Positions 23,681 to 31,748 of a DNA stretch of 64,000 nt are shown one piece after another. The DNA lies in contig DASWRM010000067.1 in the NCBI GenBank assembly GCA_036403155.1, forward strand, positions 1-64,000, written 5' to 3'. The notes beneath the pieces were generated by a model. The model made no database searches, had not been told where the DNA came from, and worked only from the letters and a program-made list of their open reading frames with translations. A program made the translations under genes and the position numbers. Source of the stretch: Gaiellales bacterium (GTDB lineage Bacteria > Actinomycetota > Thermoleophilia > Gaiellales > JAICJC01). The number at the start of each line of letters is the position of its first letter. Position 1 is the stretch's first letter.

Positions 23681-24805
23681 TCAGACGCCCTTGGGCATGA
23701 TCCGCCAGCCGAAGGCGAAGGCATCGCGGAACCAGCCGGCGTTCGGGCCCATGTAGTCGATCGTCACCCCGGCCCCGCTGCCGTGGCTGTTGATCGTCCA
23801 GCCGCGCCCGAGGTAGATGCCGGTGTGGTACACGGTGCTCGAGGCGGTCAGGACGCCGTGCGGGTTCGTGCTCCAGAACAGCACGTCACCGGGCCGCAGG
23901 TCGGCGTACTTGATGCGCTTGGACACGGGGATGTTCGCGGCCATGTCGTAGGTGGTGCGCCACGGGATCTTCGACGTGCCGTCCCAGGTCGTCCCGTTCG
24001 CGGTGTAGGACCGCTTCATCACCCACCAGACGAATCCGGAGCAGTCGAACCCCGGCTGGGCGCTCAGGCCGAACGGTGCCTGCGGCTGGTCGGAGGTGCC
24101 GCCCCAGATGTACGGCGCACCCGCGTACCGGATGGCGAAGCCAAGCACCGCCTTCTTCAGCGGCGTGTACTCGGGCAGCTCGTGGACGACGTTCAGCTGC
24201 GTATCGACCGAGGACTGCCAGTAGCTGCCGAGGTGCCCGAGCAGGTACGCCTGCACGGCCAGGTTCGCGCGCCGCAGCGTCGTGCTCGGCCAGGTCTCCC
24301 AGTTGTCCGCGCCGAACGGCACGTTCCAGCGCGCCCCGACGTCCCGCACGACCTGCTCGACGCCAAAGCCCTTCGGCAGCGCGGGCTTCCAGCCGTCTGC
24401 GGCGGTGATGCCGCGCAGCGCCCGTGCATCGCTGTAGAGGCCCATCACCCGCACGATCCCGGTGTCGAACTGCAGCTGCGTGATCGTCCCCTCGGAGCCG
24501 TCGCCCGCGGCGATCCAGCCGGCGTCGACCGCCTGGCCGAACGCGTCGTCCGCGACGGGCGCGCCGGTCAGCTCGTGGTTCAGCTTGGCGAGCACGAGCG
24601 CCGCCTTCGAGCGCGTGACGTCGCGCTTGGCGCCGAAGGTGCCGTCCTTGCGCAGCGGCACCCACCCCTTGCTGACCGCCCACGCGACCTGGGAGTGAGC
24701 CCAGAACGACGAGGAGACGTCGGGGATGGTGGTGGCCGCGCTTGCGGGCGATGGAACGATGCACGCAAGCGCGGCCAGAGCCAGGAGCACACGCAGACGA
24801 CCCAT
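23681..24805 (-). CDS. Secreted SLH-like / NlpC-P60 peptidoglycan hydrolase
   Basis: A 374-residue exported cell-wall hydrolase. Signal peptide 1-24 (LLALAALACIVPSPASA). Residues 25-130 look like S-layer-homology units (FWAHSQVAWAVSKGWVPLRKDG with RDVTRSKAALVLAK) that could hold the protein on the wall. The NlpC/P60 domain has the catalytic Cys in GFDCSGFVWWVMKR, the His in VYHTGIYLGRG and the third polar residue in INSHGSG. NlpC/P60 enzymes cut D-Glu-mDAP bonds. The upstream region holds the palindrome GTTTAGTAAAC. It follows the ABC exporter genes by 65 nt but probably has its own promoter. Confidence 0.88.
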   Translation of the reverse strand: MGRLRVLLALAALACIVPSPASAATTIPDVSSSFWAHSQVAWAVSKGWVPLRKDGTFGAKRDVTRSKAALVLAKLNHELTGAPVADDAFGQAVDAGWIAAGDGSEGTITQLQFDTGIVRVMGLYSDARALRGITAADGWKPALPKGFGVEQVVRDVGARWNVPFGADNWETWPSTTLRRANLAVQAYLLGHLGSYWQSSVDTQLNVVHELPEYTPLKKAVLGFAIRYAGAPYIWGGTSDQPQAPFGLSAQPGFDCSGFVWWVMKRSYTANGTTWDGTSKIPWRTTYDMAANIPVSKRIKYADLRPGDVLFWSTNPHGVLTASSTVYHTGIYLGRGWTINSHGSGAGVTIDYMGPNAGWFRDAFAFGWRIMPKGV

Positions 24806-24838
24806 ACAGTGCGTTACATCGGAAGAAACGCAAGAGAC

Positions 24839-24849
24839 GTTTAGTAAAC
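24839..24849. repeat. AT-rich palindrome upstream of the NlpC/P60 gene
   Basis: GTTTAGTAAAC is a perfect 5-bp-arm palindrome around one G, in the 65-nt gap upstream of ATG 24805. An A/T-rich palindrome in this GC-rich background may be an operator; which protein binds is unknown. Confidence 0.35.
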
Positions 24850-24870
24850 AGATTGTGAGGCGGAGGCTCG

Positions 24871-26673
24871 CTACGCGCTCTGGCGCCAGTCGTCGTAGAG
24901 CGAGAAGTAGCGGCCGCGCTGCGCGATCAGGTCCTCGTGCGACCCCATCTCGATCACCTCGCCGTGCTCCAGCACGACGATCAGGTCGGCGCGCCGGATC
25001 GTGCTCAGACGGTGCGCGACGACGACGGACGTGCGACCGGCCAGTAGCGTCTCCAGTGCCGCCTCGATCCGGGCCTCGGTGGGAATGTCGACGCTCGACG
25101 TCGCCTCGTCGAGGATCAGCAGCCGAGGATCAGCGAGCAGCGCCCGGGCGAACGCGACCAGTTGCCGCTGGCCGATCGACAGGCGGGCGCCGCGCTCCTC
25201 GATGCGCGTGTCGTATCCGTCGGGCAAGCCCTCGATGAACGCGTCGGCGCCGACCGCCGCGGCGGCCGCCTTGACGTCCTCGAGCGTCGCGTGCGGCCGC
25301 CCGAACGCGATGTTGTCGCGCACCGATCCGGCGAACAGGAACGCCTCCTGCGGCACGATGCCGAGCTGCTGCCGCAGCGAGTGCATCGTCACGTCGCGCA
25401 GGTCGTGGCCGTCGATCGTGATCCGCCCGCCGGTGGGGTCGTAGAACCGGGCGAGGAGCTTCACGATCGTGGACTTGCCGGCGCCGGTATGTCCCACGAG
25501 TGCGACCGACTGGCCCGCCTCCGCGGCGAACGAGATGCCGTGCAGCACCTCGGCGGTGTCGGTGCGGTACGCGAAGTGCACGTCGTCGAACTCGACCCGG
25601 CCGGCAATGTCGGGCAGCTCCTCCGCGCCCGGGCCGTCGACCATGCCGGGGGCTGTCTCGAGCACCTCGAACACCTTGTCCAGAGCGGCCGTCCCGGCGA
25701 GAAACGTCTGGTAGAACTGCGACAGCTGCTGCACCGGGTCGAAGAAGTTCGAGAGCAGCCCGATGAAGACGAACAACGCGCCCGGGGTGATGTCGCCGTT
25801 CAGCGCCCGGACACCGCCGTACCCGAGCACGACGGCTGTTGCCGTCGCTGACAAGAGGTCGACGAACGGGAAGTACATCGCGCTGACGTTGACGGTCTGC
25901 TGGTTTGCCTCCCGGTACTCGTCGTTGACGCCAAGGAAGCGGCGGTAGTTCGAGTCCTCGCGGCGGAAGGCCTGTACCACCCGCACGCCGGAGATGTCCT
26001 CCTGCAGGCTCGCGGTCACCTCGCCCAGCCGCTCCCTGGTGCGGCGGTAGGCCATCGCCGAGTAGTGCCGGTAGAGCGCCGTCGCGATCGACATCGCCGG
26101 AAACACCGTCAGCGTGGCCACCGCCAGCCGCCAGTCGACGTAGAGCAGCACCGCCGCGGAGCCGATCAGCGTGATGGTGTTCTGCACGAGCGTGGTCGGG
26201 CCGTCGGTGACGAGCGTGTTGAGCGCCTCGATGTCGTTGGTGAGCCGCGAGATCACCACGCCCGCGCGCGTGCGCTCGAAGTAGCCCAGATCCAGCCGCT
26301 GGACGTGGCGGAAGAGGTCGCTGCGCAGGTCGGTCAGCACGCGCTCCCCGACCCACGTCGTCAGGTAGCTCTGCACGGCCGTGAAGACCCAACCGAGGAC
26401 GGCGGCGGCGAGGTAGACGGCAACCCACAGCTCCACCGTGCCGAAGTCGCCGGGTGTGATGCCGCGGTCGATCGCCTGCTTGGCGATCACGGGGCCGGCG
26501 ATGGTCGTTGCGGTCGAGCCCAGCAGTGCCCCGATCGCGACGGCCGTCCGTGCCTTATGCCGTCCGATGTAGCGGATCAGCTGGCCCACCCGGCGCGCCG
26601 TTCTACGCACTCCCAGGCCCGCGCCCGTGGCACCGCGGGCGCTGATGTGGCCGCCGAACGTGGAGGGCCTCAC
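24871..26673 (-). CDS. ABC exporter half-transporter, catalytic-site subunit
   Basis: A 600-residue type IV ABC exporter subunit: six-helix transmembrane domain (about 35-330), then the ATPase domain. Walker A is GHTGAGKSTIVK, Q-loop GIVPQEAFLF, signature LSIGQRQLVAFARAL (Gly replaced by Ile), Walker B LLILDEATSSVD with the catalytic Glu, H-loop VVAHRLSTI. GTG 26673 overlaps the stop of the partner gene upstream. The altered signature here and altered Walker B in the partner complement each other, which predicts a heterodimer with one hydrolytic site. Substrate likely lipophilic or a drug, by family only. Confidence 0.9.
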   Translation of the reverse strand: MRPSTFGGHISARGATGAGLGVRRTARRVGQLIRYIGRHKARTAVAIGALLGSTATTIAGPVIAKQAIDRGITPGDFGTVELWVAVYLAAAVLGWVFTAVQSYLTTWVGERVLTDLRSDLFRHVQRLDLGYFERTRAGVVISRLTNDIEALNTLVTDGPTTLVQNTITLIGSAAVLLYVDWRLAVATLTVFPAMSIATALYRHYSAMAYRRTRERLGEVTASLQEDISGVRVVQAFRREDSNYRRFLGVNDEYREANQQTVNVSAMYFPFVDLLSATATAVVLGYGGVRALNGDITPGALFVFIGLLSNFFDPVQQLSQFYQTFLAGTAALDKVFEVLETAPGMVDGPGAEELPDIAGRVEFDDVHFAYRTDTAEVLHGISFAAEAGQSVALVGHTGAGKSTIVKLLARFYDPTGGRITIDGHDLRDVTMHSLRQQLGIVPQEAFLFAGSVRDNIAFGRPHATLEDVKAAAAAVGADAFIEGLPDGYDTRIEERGARLSIGQRQLVAFARALLADPRLLILDEATSSVDIPTEARIEAALETLLAGRTSVVVAHRLSTIRRADLIVVLEHGEVIEMGSHEDLIAQRGRYFSLYDDWRQSA

Positions 26674-28445
26674 GCCACATCCTCCTTCTCGATCGGCGCG
26701 CCGTCGGGGTCGAGCTGGACGAACGTCCGCTCCACCAGCCCGTGACGGTGGATCTGCTGGTAGACCTCGCTCTGCTCGAGCAGAGCCTCGTGCTCGCCCC
26801 GCGCGACGATGCTCCCCCGGTCGAGCACCACGACGTTCGTCGCCAGGGAGATCGTGGAGAGCCGGTGGGCGATGATCAGCGTGGTGCGACCGCGCATGAC
26901 CTCGCGCAGGGCGAGCTTGATCCGCGCCTCGGTGGTCGCGTCGACCGAGGCCGTGGCGTCGTCCAGGATCAGCACGCGCGGGTCCATCAGCAGGGCGCGC
27001 GCGATCGCGATCCGCTGCCGCTGACCGCCCGAGAGCGTCAGGCCCCGCTCGCCGACGCGGGTGTCGTAGCCGTCCGGCAGATCCATGATGAAGTCGTGTG
27101 CCTGGGCCCGCGTGGCCGCCTCGACGATCTGCTCGGGCGTCGCGCGCGGCGCGCCGTAGGCGATGTTCTCGGCGACCGTGGTGGAGAACAGGAACGTGTC
27201 CTGGCCGACGATGCCGATGGCGCCGCGCAGCGAGTCGAGCGTCGCATCGCGCACGTCCATGCCGTCGAGCACGACGCGGCCCCCATCGACGTCGTAGAAC
27301 CGCGGGATCAGCGTGGTCAGCGTCGTCTTGCCGCACCCTGTCGGCCCGATCAATGCGACCGTCTCGCCCGCCGTGATCTCGAGGTCGATGCCCGAGAGCA
27401 CGGGGTGGGCCGGGTCGTAGCCGAACGTCACCCCCTCGAAGCGCACAGCGCCTGGCCCGTCGGGCAGGGCGGCGGCGCCGGGGCGCTCGACGATGTCACG
27501 CTCCTCGTCGAGCACCTCGAACACCCGCTCCCCGGACGCCATCGCGCGCTGGTACTGGCCGACCCACATGCCGATCGCCCGCAGCGGCAGCATCAGGAGC
27601 AGCAGGTAGGAGTTGACCGCGAAGAACTCACCGAGCGTGAGGCGACCGTGCACGACCTGGTAGCCGCCGACCAGCAGGACGCCCGCAACCGCGAGGCTGG
27701 GAAGCGACGACATGGCCGGCACGTATCGCGCCTGTAGGCGGGCGGCCCTGACCGCCTGCCGGAAGATCCGCTCGGAGCCGAGGCGGAAGCGCTGCGACTC
27801 GCTCTGCTCCTGCGCGAACGCCTTCACGACCCGCACGCCGACGACGTTCTCCTCCGCCTGCGTGGTGACGTCGGCAACCCGCTGCTGCACCTCCTTCAGC
27901 ACCGGGTGGCTCACGCGCGAGTAGCGGAACGCCATGGCGGCGAGCACCGGTGTGATCGCCAGCGCGACCAGCGTCAGCTGCAGGTTCAGGAGGCTGAGAA
28001 CCACCAGCACGCTGACGATGGTGAACAGGTGCTGCGAGAAGAAGATCAGTCCGTACCCGAGGAACACACGCACGGCCTGCACGTCGACGGTCGCGCGGGA
28101 CAGCAGCTGCCCGGTCTGGTGCTGGTCGAAGAACCGGTAGGACAGCCGCTGCATGTGCGCGTACATGCGGTTGCGCAGGTCGTACTCGACGGCCAGCGAC
28201 AGGCGGCCGGCAAGCCAGCGCCGGAAGAACATGAGCGTCCCGCGCAGGACGCCGGCTCCGACGATGAGCCCGGCGTAGGTGTAGATCTGCGAGCGGCTGC
28301 CGCCTGCCCGCGCGGCATCGATCACCTCGCCGGTCAGGTAGGGGACGGCGAGCCCGGCCGCCTGCGTGCCGGCCGCGAGCAGCGCCGAGGCCACCACCTG
28401 CCCGCGGTAGGGTGCGAGGAACCCGAGCAGGCGGCGAAACGTCAT
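26670..28445 (-). CDS. ABC exporter half-transporter, degenerate-site subunit
   Basis: A 591-residue partner of the gene at 24871. The transmembrane domain occupies about residues 15-310. Walker A is GPTGCGKTTLTT, signature LSGGQRQRIAIARAL (canonical), Walker B VLILDDATASVD with Asp in place of the catalytic Glu, H-loop IIAHRLSTI. This is the textbook distribution for heterodimeric exporters such as TM287/288. ATG 28445 is 6 nt downstream of TACGCT and lacks a ribosome site, so the operon's transcript probably starts at the initiation codon. Confidence 0.9.
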   Translation of the reverse strand: MTFRRLLGFLAPYRGQVVASALLAAGTQAAGLAVPYLTGEVIDAARAGGSRSQIYTYAGLIVGAGVLRGTLMFFRRWLAGRLSLAVEYDLRNRMYAHMQRLSYRFFDQHQTGQLLSRATVDVQAVRVFLGYGLIFFSQHLFTIVSVLVVLSLLNLQLTLVALAITPVLAAMAFRYSRVSHPVLKEVQQRVADVTTQAEENVVGVRVVKAFAQEQSESQRFRLGSERIFRQAVRAARLQARYVPAMSSLPSLAVAGVLLVGGYQVVHGRLTLGEFFAVNSYLLLLMLPLRAIGMWVGQYQRAMASGERVFEVLDEERDIVERPGAAALPDGPGAVRFEGVTFGYDPAHPVLSGIDLEITAGETVALIGPTGCGKTTLTTLIPRFYDVDGGRVVLDGMDVRDATLDSLRGAIGIVGQDTFLFSTTVAENIAYGAPRATPEQIVEAATRAQAHDFIMDLPDGYDTRVGERGLTLSGGQRQRIAIARALLMDPRVLILDDATASVDATTEARIKLALREVMRGRTTLIIAHRLSTISLATNVVVLDRGSIVARGEHEALLEQSEVYQQIHRHGLVERTFVQLDPDGAPIEKEDVA

Positions 28446-28451
28446 GCCGCC

Positions 28452-28457
28452 AGCGTA
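28452..28457 (-). promoter_or_regulatory. -10 hexamer TACGCT, ABC exporter operon
   Basis: Six nt before ATG 28445. Confidence 0.6.
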
Positions 28458-28503
28458 GATGAAGCCGCGTCGCCGGCCCGCTGCCGCGGGCGGCGACGGT
28501 CAG

Positions 28504-28680
28504 CTAGTGCGACTGGCCGTTGGCGCCGTCGCGAATCTGATGGAGCAGCACCTGGAAGGAGACTCCCTCCAGCTGCGCGATGACCCACAGCCCGGCGATC
28601 ACCAGGATGGCGACGCACATCAGGCTCGTGGAGATCTCGGAGGCGACGCTGCCGCGCTCGCTGCGAACGATCCGGTTCAC
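28504..28680 (-). CDS. Small pilin-like (Flp-type) membrane peptide
   Basis: A 58-residue protein from GTG 28680, which has AGAAGGGG a few bases upstream. A short basic lead (VNRIVRSERGSVASE) is followed by one hydrophobic helix (ISTSLMCVAILVIAGLWVIA) and a polar tail. This resembles Flp/TadE-class IVb pilins, with SVASEIS in place of the usual G(A/T)(A/T)xEY cleavage region, so it may be a divergent pilin or simply a small membrane peptide. A prepilin peptidase lies at the right end of the window and PilZ genes are adjacent. Confidence 0.55.
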   Translation of the reverse strand: MNRIVRSERGSVASEISTSLMCVAILVIAGLWVIAQLEGVSFQVLLHQIRDGANGQSH

Positions 28681-28783
28681 TTGCAGACCCCTTCTCAACG
28701 TTCCGCCCGCACGACCCCCGTGCGTACCGTGTATATCGACCGCGGGCGCGCGGCGGTGCATCACCCGAAAACGGGAACGCCGT

Positions 28784-29530
28784 TCAGCTGTCGCGCCGGC
28801 CGCCCAGGCGGCTCGAGAGCACGGTCGTCTGCGCGCGGCTCTCTGTCAGTGCGGCGACGACCTCAGGCTTGCGCTGATCCTCGGTGCCGCCCGCCGCGTC
28901 GACGGCAGCGAGGGCGGAGATGGTGCGCCGGTCGCCGTCGGCGATCTCGGTGATCTCGCAGCCGGCCCGGTAGCGGCCGTACGGCGCCGGGTCGAGCCGC
29001 ACCACACGCGCCTCCGGGTGCATCTGACGGCCCTCGAGGTGGAACGCCAGCCGGACGAGGTCCCCGGGGTCGAGCTCCTTCTGGGTGACGAACGCGCACC
29101 CGGTGGCCGAGATGTCGACGAGCCGGACGTCGAGCTGCGTCTCGCGGGGAAGGGTGCGGCAATACCGGACGGACACGCGGGCGGGCATCGAGACCGCCAT
29201 GCGCGGCGATGCCCGACGCGCCTTGCGGTGCCGAACGCCGCTCACGGCCAGGTGGACGAGCGCCTCCGACACGCTCTGAAAGTAGTGCTCGACCACCTCC
29301 AGCTCCACCTCGTAGCGGCCGCGGTCGGGGTAGAACACGCGCGCGAGCAGGTGCAGGTCGTTGCGGACCGCGCCGCGCGGCGCCTGCGCGAGCAGCAGGC
29401 CGTCCTGCCCGTTCTCGAGCGTGAGCGGGAAGCAGCCGCCGTCCTCGGACAGCACGTCGATCGTGTCCGGCAGCTCCGGCAGCACGCCGAGCGCCAGCGT
29501 CAAGAGGTCTTCGCGGGTCGGTTGCGCCAT
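28784..29530 (-). CDS. PilZ-domain c-di-GMP effector (YcgR-like)
   Basis: A 248-residue two-domain protein. Residues about 1-110 form a YcgR-N/PilZN-like beta domain (LPDTIDVLSEDGGCFPLTLENG, then FYPDRGRYEVELEVVEHYFQ). The PilZ part has the RRASPRMAVS stretch (RxxxR type), then VRLVDISATGCAFVT (D/NxSxxG type) and a YRAGCEITEI strand. These are the c-di-GMP contacts of the family, though the first arginine motif is loose. A paralogue lies at 30040-30783 with the same architecture. Likely partner unknown; pili or envelope machinery are candidates. Confidence 0.8.
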   Translation of the reverse strand: MAQPTREDLLTLALGVLPELPDTIDVLSEDGGCFPLTLENGQDGLLLAQAPRGAVRNDLHLLARVFYPDRGRYEVELEVVEHYFQSVSEALVHLAVSGVRHRKARRASPRMAVSMPARVSVRYCRTLPRETQLDVRLVDISATGCAFVTQKELDPGDLVRLAFHLEGRQMHPEARVVRLDPAPYGRYRAGCEITEIADGDRRTISALAAVDAAGGTEDQRKPEVVAALTESRAQTTVLSSRLGGRRDS

Positions 29531-29615
29531 GGTGCAGGTGGCTACATCGGCGTTCGGCGTGCGGGCCTGAAGCGGGTTTCGCCGGACGACACCGGGGTGT
29601 AGGCTGCGACGAGCC

Positions 29616-30032
29616 GTGCACGGTGCTGATTTCTGGATGGTCATGTTCCTCGCGGTGGCGCTGAAGCTGCCGCTCGTCGGCCTGTTTGCAGCCATCTGGT
29701 ACGCGGCGAAGCTGGGCGACCAGGCGCACCAGATCCACGCCGCGCCGGTGTCGCACATGGCGCTCTGCGGGTTCTGCGGCGCGCGCATCACCGTTGGGTA
29801 CGACGCGGGCATCGTGCACGAGCGGGCGATCGGCATCGCGGCCCGGACCGGTCAGGCGGCGTTCGACGTCGAGACGCGGCTGGTCCGCGAGGAGCTGTCG
29901 CTGCCCGACCGCTACGCCGTCGAGCCCACCCGCTGCCCGGGCTGCGGCGAGCACACCGTCTGGGTGCCGATCGAGCCGCTGGATGACGAGTCGACGGCCG
30001 CGCTTCAGGCCGTGCGGCCCGATCTCGCCTGA
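29616..30032 (+). CDS. Membrane-anchored zinc-ribbon protein, hypothetical
   Basis: A 138-residue protein beginning GTG 29616. An N-terminal hydrophobic helix (MVMFLAVALKLPLVGLFAAIWYA) is followed by a soluble part with two CxxC pairs, CGFC and CPGC, about 75 residues apart, which could bind one zinc. A TAGGCT hexamer lies 10 nt upstream. It sits between the two PilZ genes and is transcribed against both, with only 7 nt separating its stop from the stop of the second. No family recognised. Confidence 0.6.
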   Translation: MHGADFWMVMFLAVALKLPLVGLFAAIWYAAKLGDQAHQIHAAPVSHMALCGFCGARITVGYDAGIVHERAIGIAARTGQAAFDVETRLVREELSLPDRYAVEPTRCPGCGEHTVWVPIEPLDDESTAALQAVRPDLA

Positions 30033-30039
30033 GCAGACG

Positions 30040-30783
30040 TCAGGTGTCGTACCGGCGCGCCCGGCGCGTCGCCAGGCTCTGCTGCTTCCGGGCCGCCGCC
30101 AGCCGCTCCAGCATCTCCGGGTCGCGCTCCGCGGCTGAGCCCTCGGCGCCGTAGGTGCGCGCGATCTCCGCGAGCCGGTAGCGGTCTGCCTCGAGGATCG
30201 TCGTGATCTCACCGCCGACGCGGTTGCGCCCGTAGACGGCGGGGATCGTCCGCACGACACGGAGCTCGAAGCGCAGCGGCCTGCCCTCGACCGAGGTCTC
30301 CACCTCGACCAGGTCGCCCTGCGAGAGACGCCGCTCGGTGACGAACGCAGCGCCGGTGGGGGAGACGTCGGCCAGGCGGACGTCGAACAGCTCGTCACGC
30401 TCGTGATTCTGGGCGTACAGGATCCTCGCGGACGCGAGCTCGGCGAGGTGCGCGCGCTGGGCGCCGCGCTCGGCGTCGCGCTGGTCGAGCGAGACGACGT
30501 TCAGGTGCAGCAGCAGGTCGTCGCCGGACTGGAAGTACGTGCGCAGCACCTCGAAGCGGATGTCCCAGCCCTCGCCGCCGTCGTCGCGCAGCCGCGCCTC
30601 CAGCTGGAGCCCGTTGCGGACGAGCGCGCGGGCGCCGTAGGCATAGATCAGGTTCCCTTCGATGGCCGCGAGCGTCATCGAGAAGCTCCCGCCCTCGGCG
30701 GAGATGACGTCGATGGAGCACGGGAGGGGAGGGAGCAGGCTGAGAGCGGCCCGCACCGTCTCGCTCGGCTTGATCGGATACAT
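30040..30783 (-). CDS. PilZ-domain c-di-GMP effector, second copy
   Basis: A 247-residue paralogue of the protein at 28784. The N-terminal region (LPCSIDVISAEGGSFSMTLA, then RFEVLRTYFQSGDDLLLHLN) parallels the first copy; the PilZ region has FDVRLADVSPTGAAFVTERR and GRNRVGGEITTI. An arginine cluster (RDAERGAQRAHLAEL) precedes it, but a clean RxxxR is less clear than usual, so nucleotide binding needs testing. The C-terminal 40 residues are helical and charged. Probably arose by duplication with the zinc-ribbon gene in between. Confidence 0.75.
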   Translation of the reverse strand: MYPIKPSETVRAALSLLPPLPCSIDVISAEGGSFSMTLAAIEGNLIYAYGARALVRNGLQLEARLRDDGGEGWDIRFEVLRTYFQSGDDLLLHLNVVSLDQRDAERGAQRAHLAELASARILYAQNHERDELFDVRLADVSPTGAAFVTERRLSQGDLVEVETSVEGRPLRFELRVVRTIPAVYGRNRVGGEITTILEADRYRLAEIARTYGAEGSAAERDPEMLERLAAARKQQSLATRRARRYDT

Positions 30784-30822
30784 GGCTCTGGTATCGGCCG
30801 CACGGCCGGTTCGCGTGAGCGG

Positions 30823-31605
30823 TCAACAGACGCGGCAGACGTCCGCCCACCAGCGCGCGTAGCGCGCGTACCGGCCGTTCGACCCCGGCGCGCCGGTGGT
30901 CACCGCCTCCGGGTCGTTCCAGACCTGCTTCCGCCATGGCGGCGTGGCTCCCGGGTCGAACGGCGGAGCGCCGCGGCGCGCGGCGTCGGCGGCCAGCAGC
31001 ACGGGGTCGGCGGAAGCCGGCAGGTTTCCGTCCCAGGCGTCGCCCGCCACATCCACCGCCCGCTGCGCGAACGAGCCGGCGTGGCTGCCCGACGCGCGGT
31101 AGACCGGTGCCGGATACGGTGCCCAGTCGTTGCGGGCCAGCTGCCACCACGGATGGCGGCCGGCCCAGCCAAGATGCGCCGACGCCCGCGCCCCGACCAC
31201 CGCGCCGTCGGGCCGAAGCTTCACGATCACGCCCTCCCAGTCGTCGCGGTGGTAGCCGTCGAGCGCCGGGATGCCGGTGTGCGCGGTTCGGGAGTCGGGC
31301 AGGTACTCCCAGTACTCGACGTACGTCGCGGCCGCGCGGCGGACGACGTGGACGTACAGCACGGGCCGGGCGCCGCGCGCGCAGGCGGAGTTGCGGCAGC
31401 GGCGAAAGTCGACAGGCTGCTCGCCGTCGCCTCGCTCGGCAACGAACGCCGGTGCGTACCGGCGGGCCAGCGTCAGCCCGGCAGCGTCACCCGTCGGCGT
31501 CGTTCGCAGCGATCCCCGGGCGATAGCTGCGGACGCCAGCAGCAGCACCGCCACGACGAAGCACATGCCCGCGTACTCGACTGTCGCCTGAGCTCGTTCG
31601 TCCAC
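30823..31605 (-). CDS. TadE-like N-terminus fused to a secreted Vps62-like domain
   Basis: A 260-residue protein. The N-terminus (DERAQATVEYAGMCFVVAVL) has the 'Q(A/S)TVEYA' plus hydrophobic helix typical of TadE-like pseudopilins. The remaining 200 residues (YVEYWEYLPDSRTAHTG, GYHRDDWEGVIVKLRPDG, SAHLGWAGRHPWW) resemble Vps62/DUF946-type proteins, where 'HxxDWE' and 'SxHxG' recur. Thus it may be a pilus-like assembled or membrane-anchored extracellular protein. GTG 31605 follows TACCCT by 6 nt without a ribosome site. It shares an upstream region with the divergent lipoprotein gene. Confidence 0.6.
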   Translation of the reverse strand: MDERAQATVEYAGMCFVVAVLLLASAAIARGSLRTTPTGDAAGLTLARRYAPAFVAERGDGEQPVDFRRCRNSACARGARPVLYVHVVRRAAATYVEYWEYLPDSRTAHTGIPALDGYHRDDWEGVIVKLRPDGAVVGARASAHLGWAGRHPWWQLARNDWAPYPAPVYRASGSHAGSFAQRAVDVAGDAWDGNLPASADPVLLAADAARRGAPPFDPGATPPWRKQVWNDPEAVTTGAPGSNGRYARYARWWADVCRVC

Positions 31606-31611
31606 CGGGCG

Positions 31612-31617
31612 AGGGTA
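31612..31617 (-). promoter_or_regulatory. -10 hexamer TACCCT
   Basis: Six nt before GTG 31605 of the TadE-like fusion gene. Confidence 0.55.
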
Positions 31618-31639
31618 CGGACCCGGGTGCGCAGCGTGG

Positions 31640-31654
31640 GTGACGCTGCGTCAC
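31640..31654. promoter_or_regulatory. GTGACGC-T-GCGTCAC palindrome
   Basis: A perfect palindrome with 7-bp arms in the divergent intergenic region between 31605 and 31749. Two further half-sites (GTGAC, then GTCAC) follow within about 30 nt toward the lipoprotein gene. Looks like an operator for a dimeric regulator; the spacing is one base too long for a standard CRP site. Confidence 0.45.
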
Positions 31655-31748
31655 AGGCTCGTGACGGTGTGTGTATTGTCACGGTTCGCACAAGAACGGC
31701 CCCGACCGGTGTAGCATCACTCGCGGTCGCAGAAGGAAGGAGTGCACG

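Noticed and set aside
31640-31654. CRP/FNR-type site
   Set aside because: The spacer between TGA and TCA is seven, not six, bases and the flanking TG/CA are missing; left as an unassigned palindrome.
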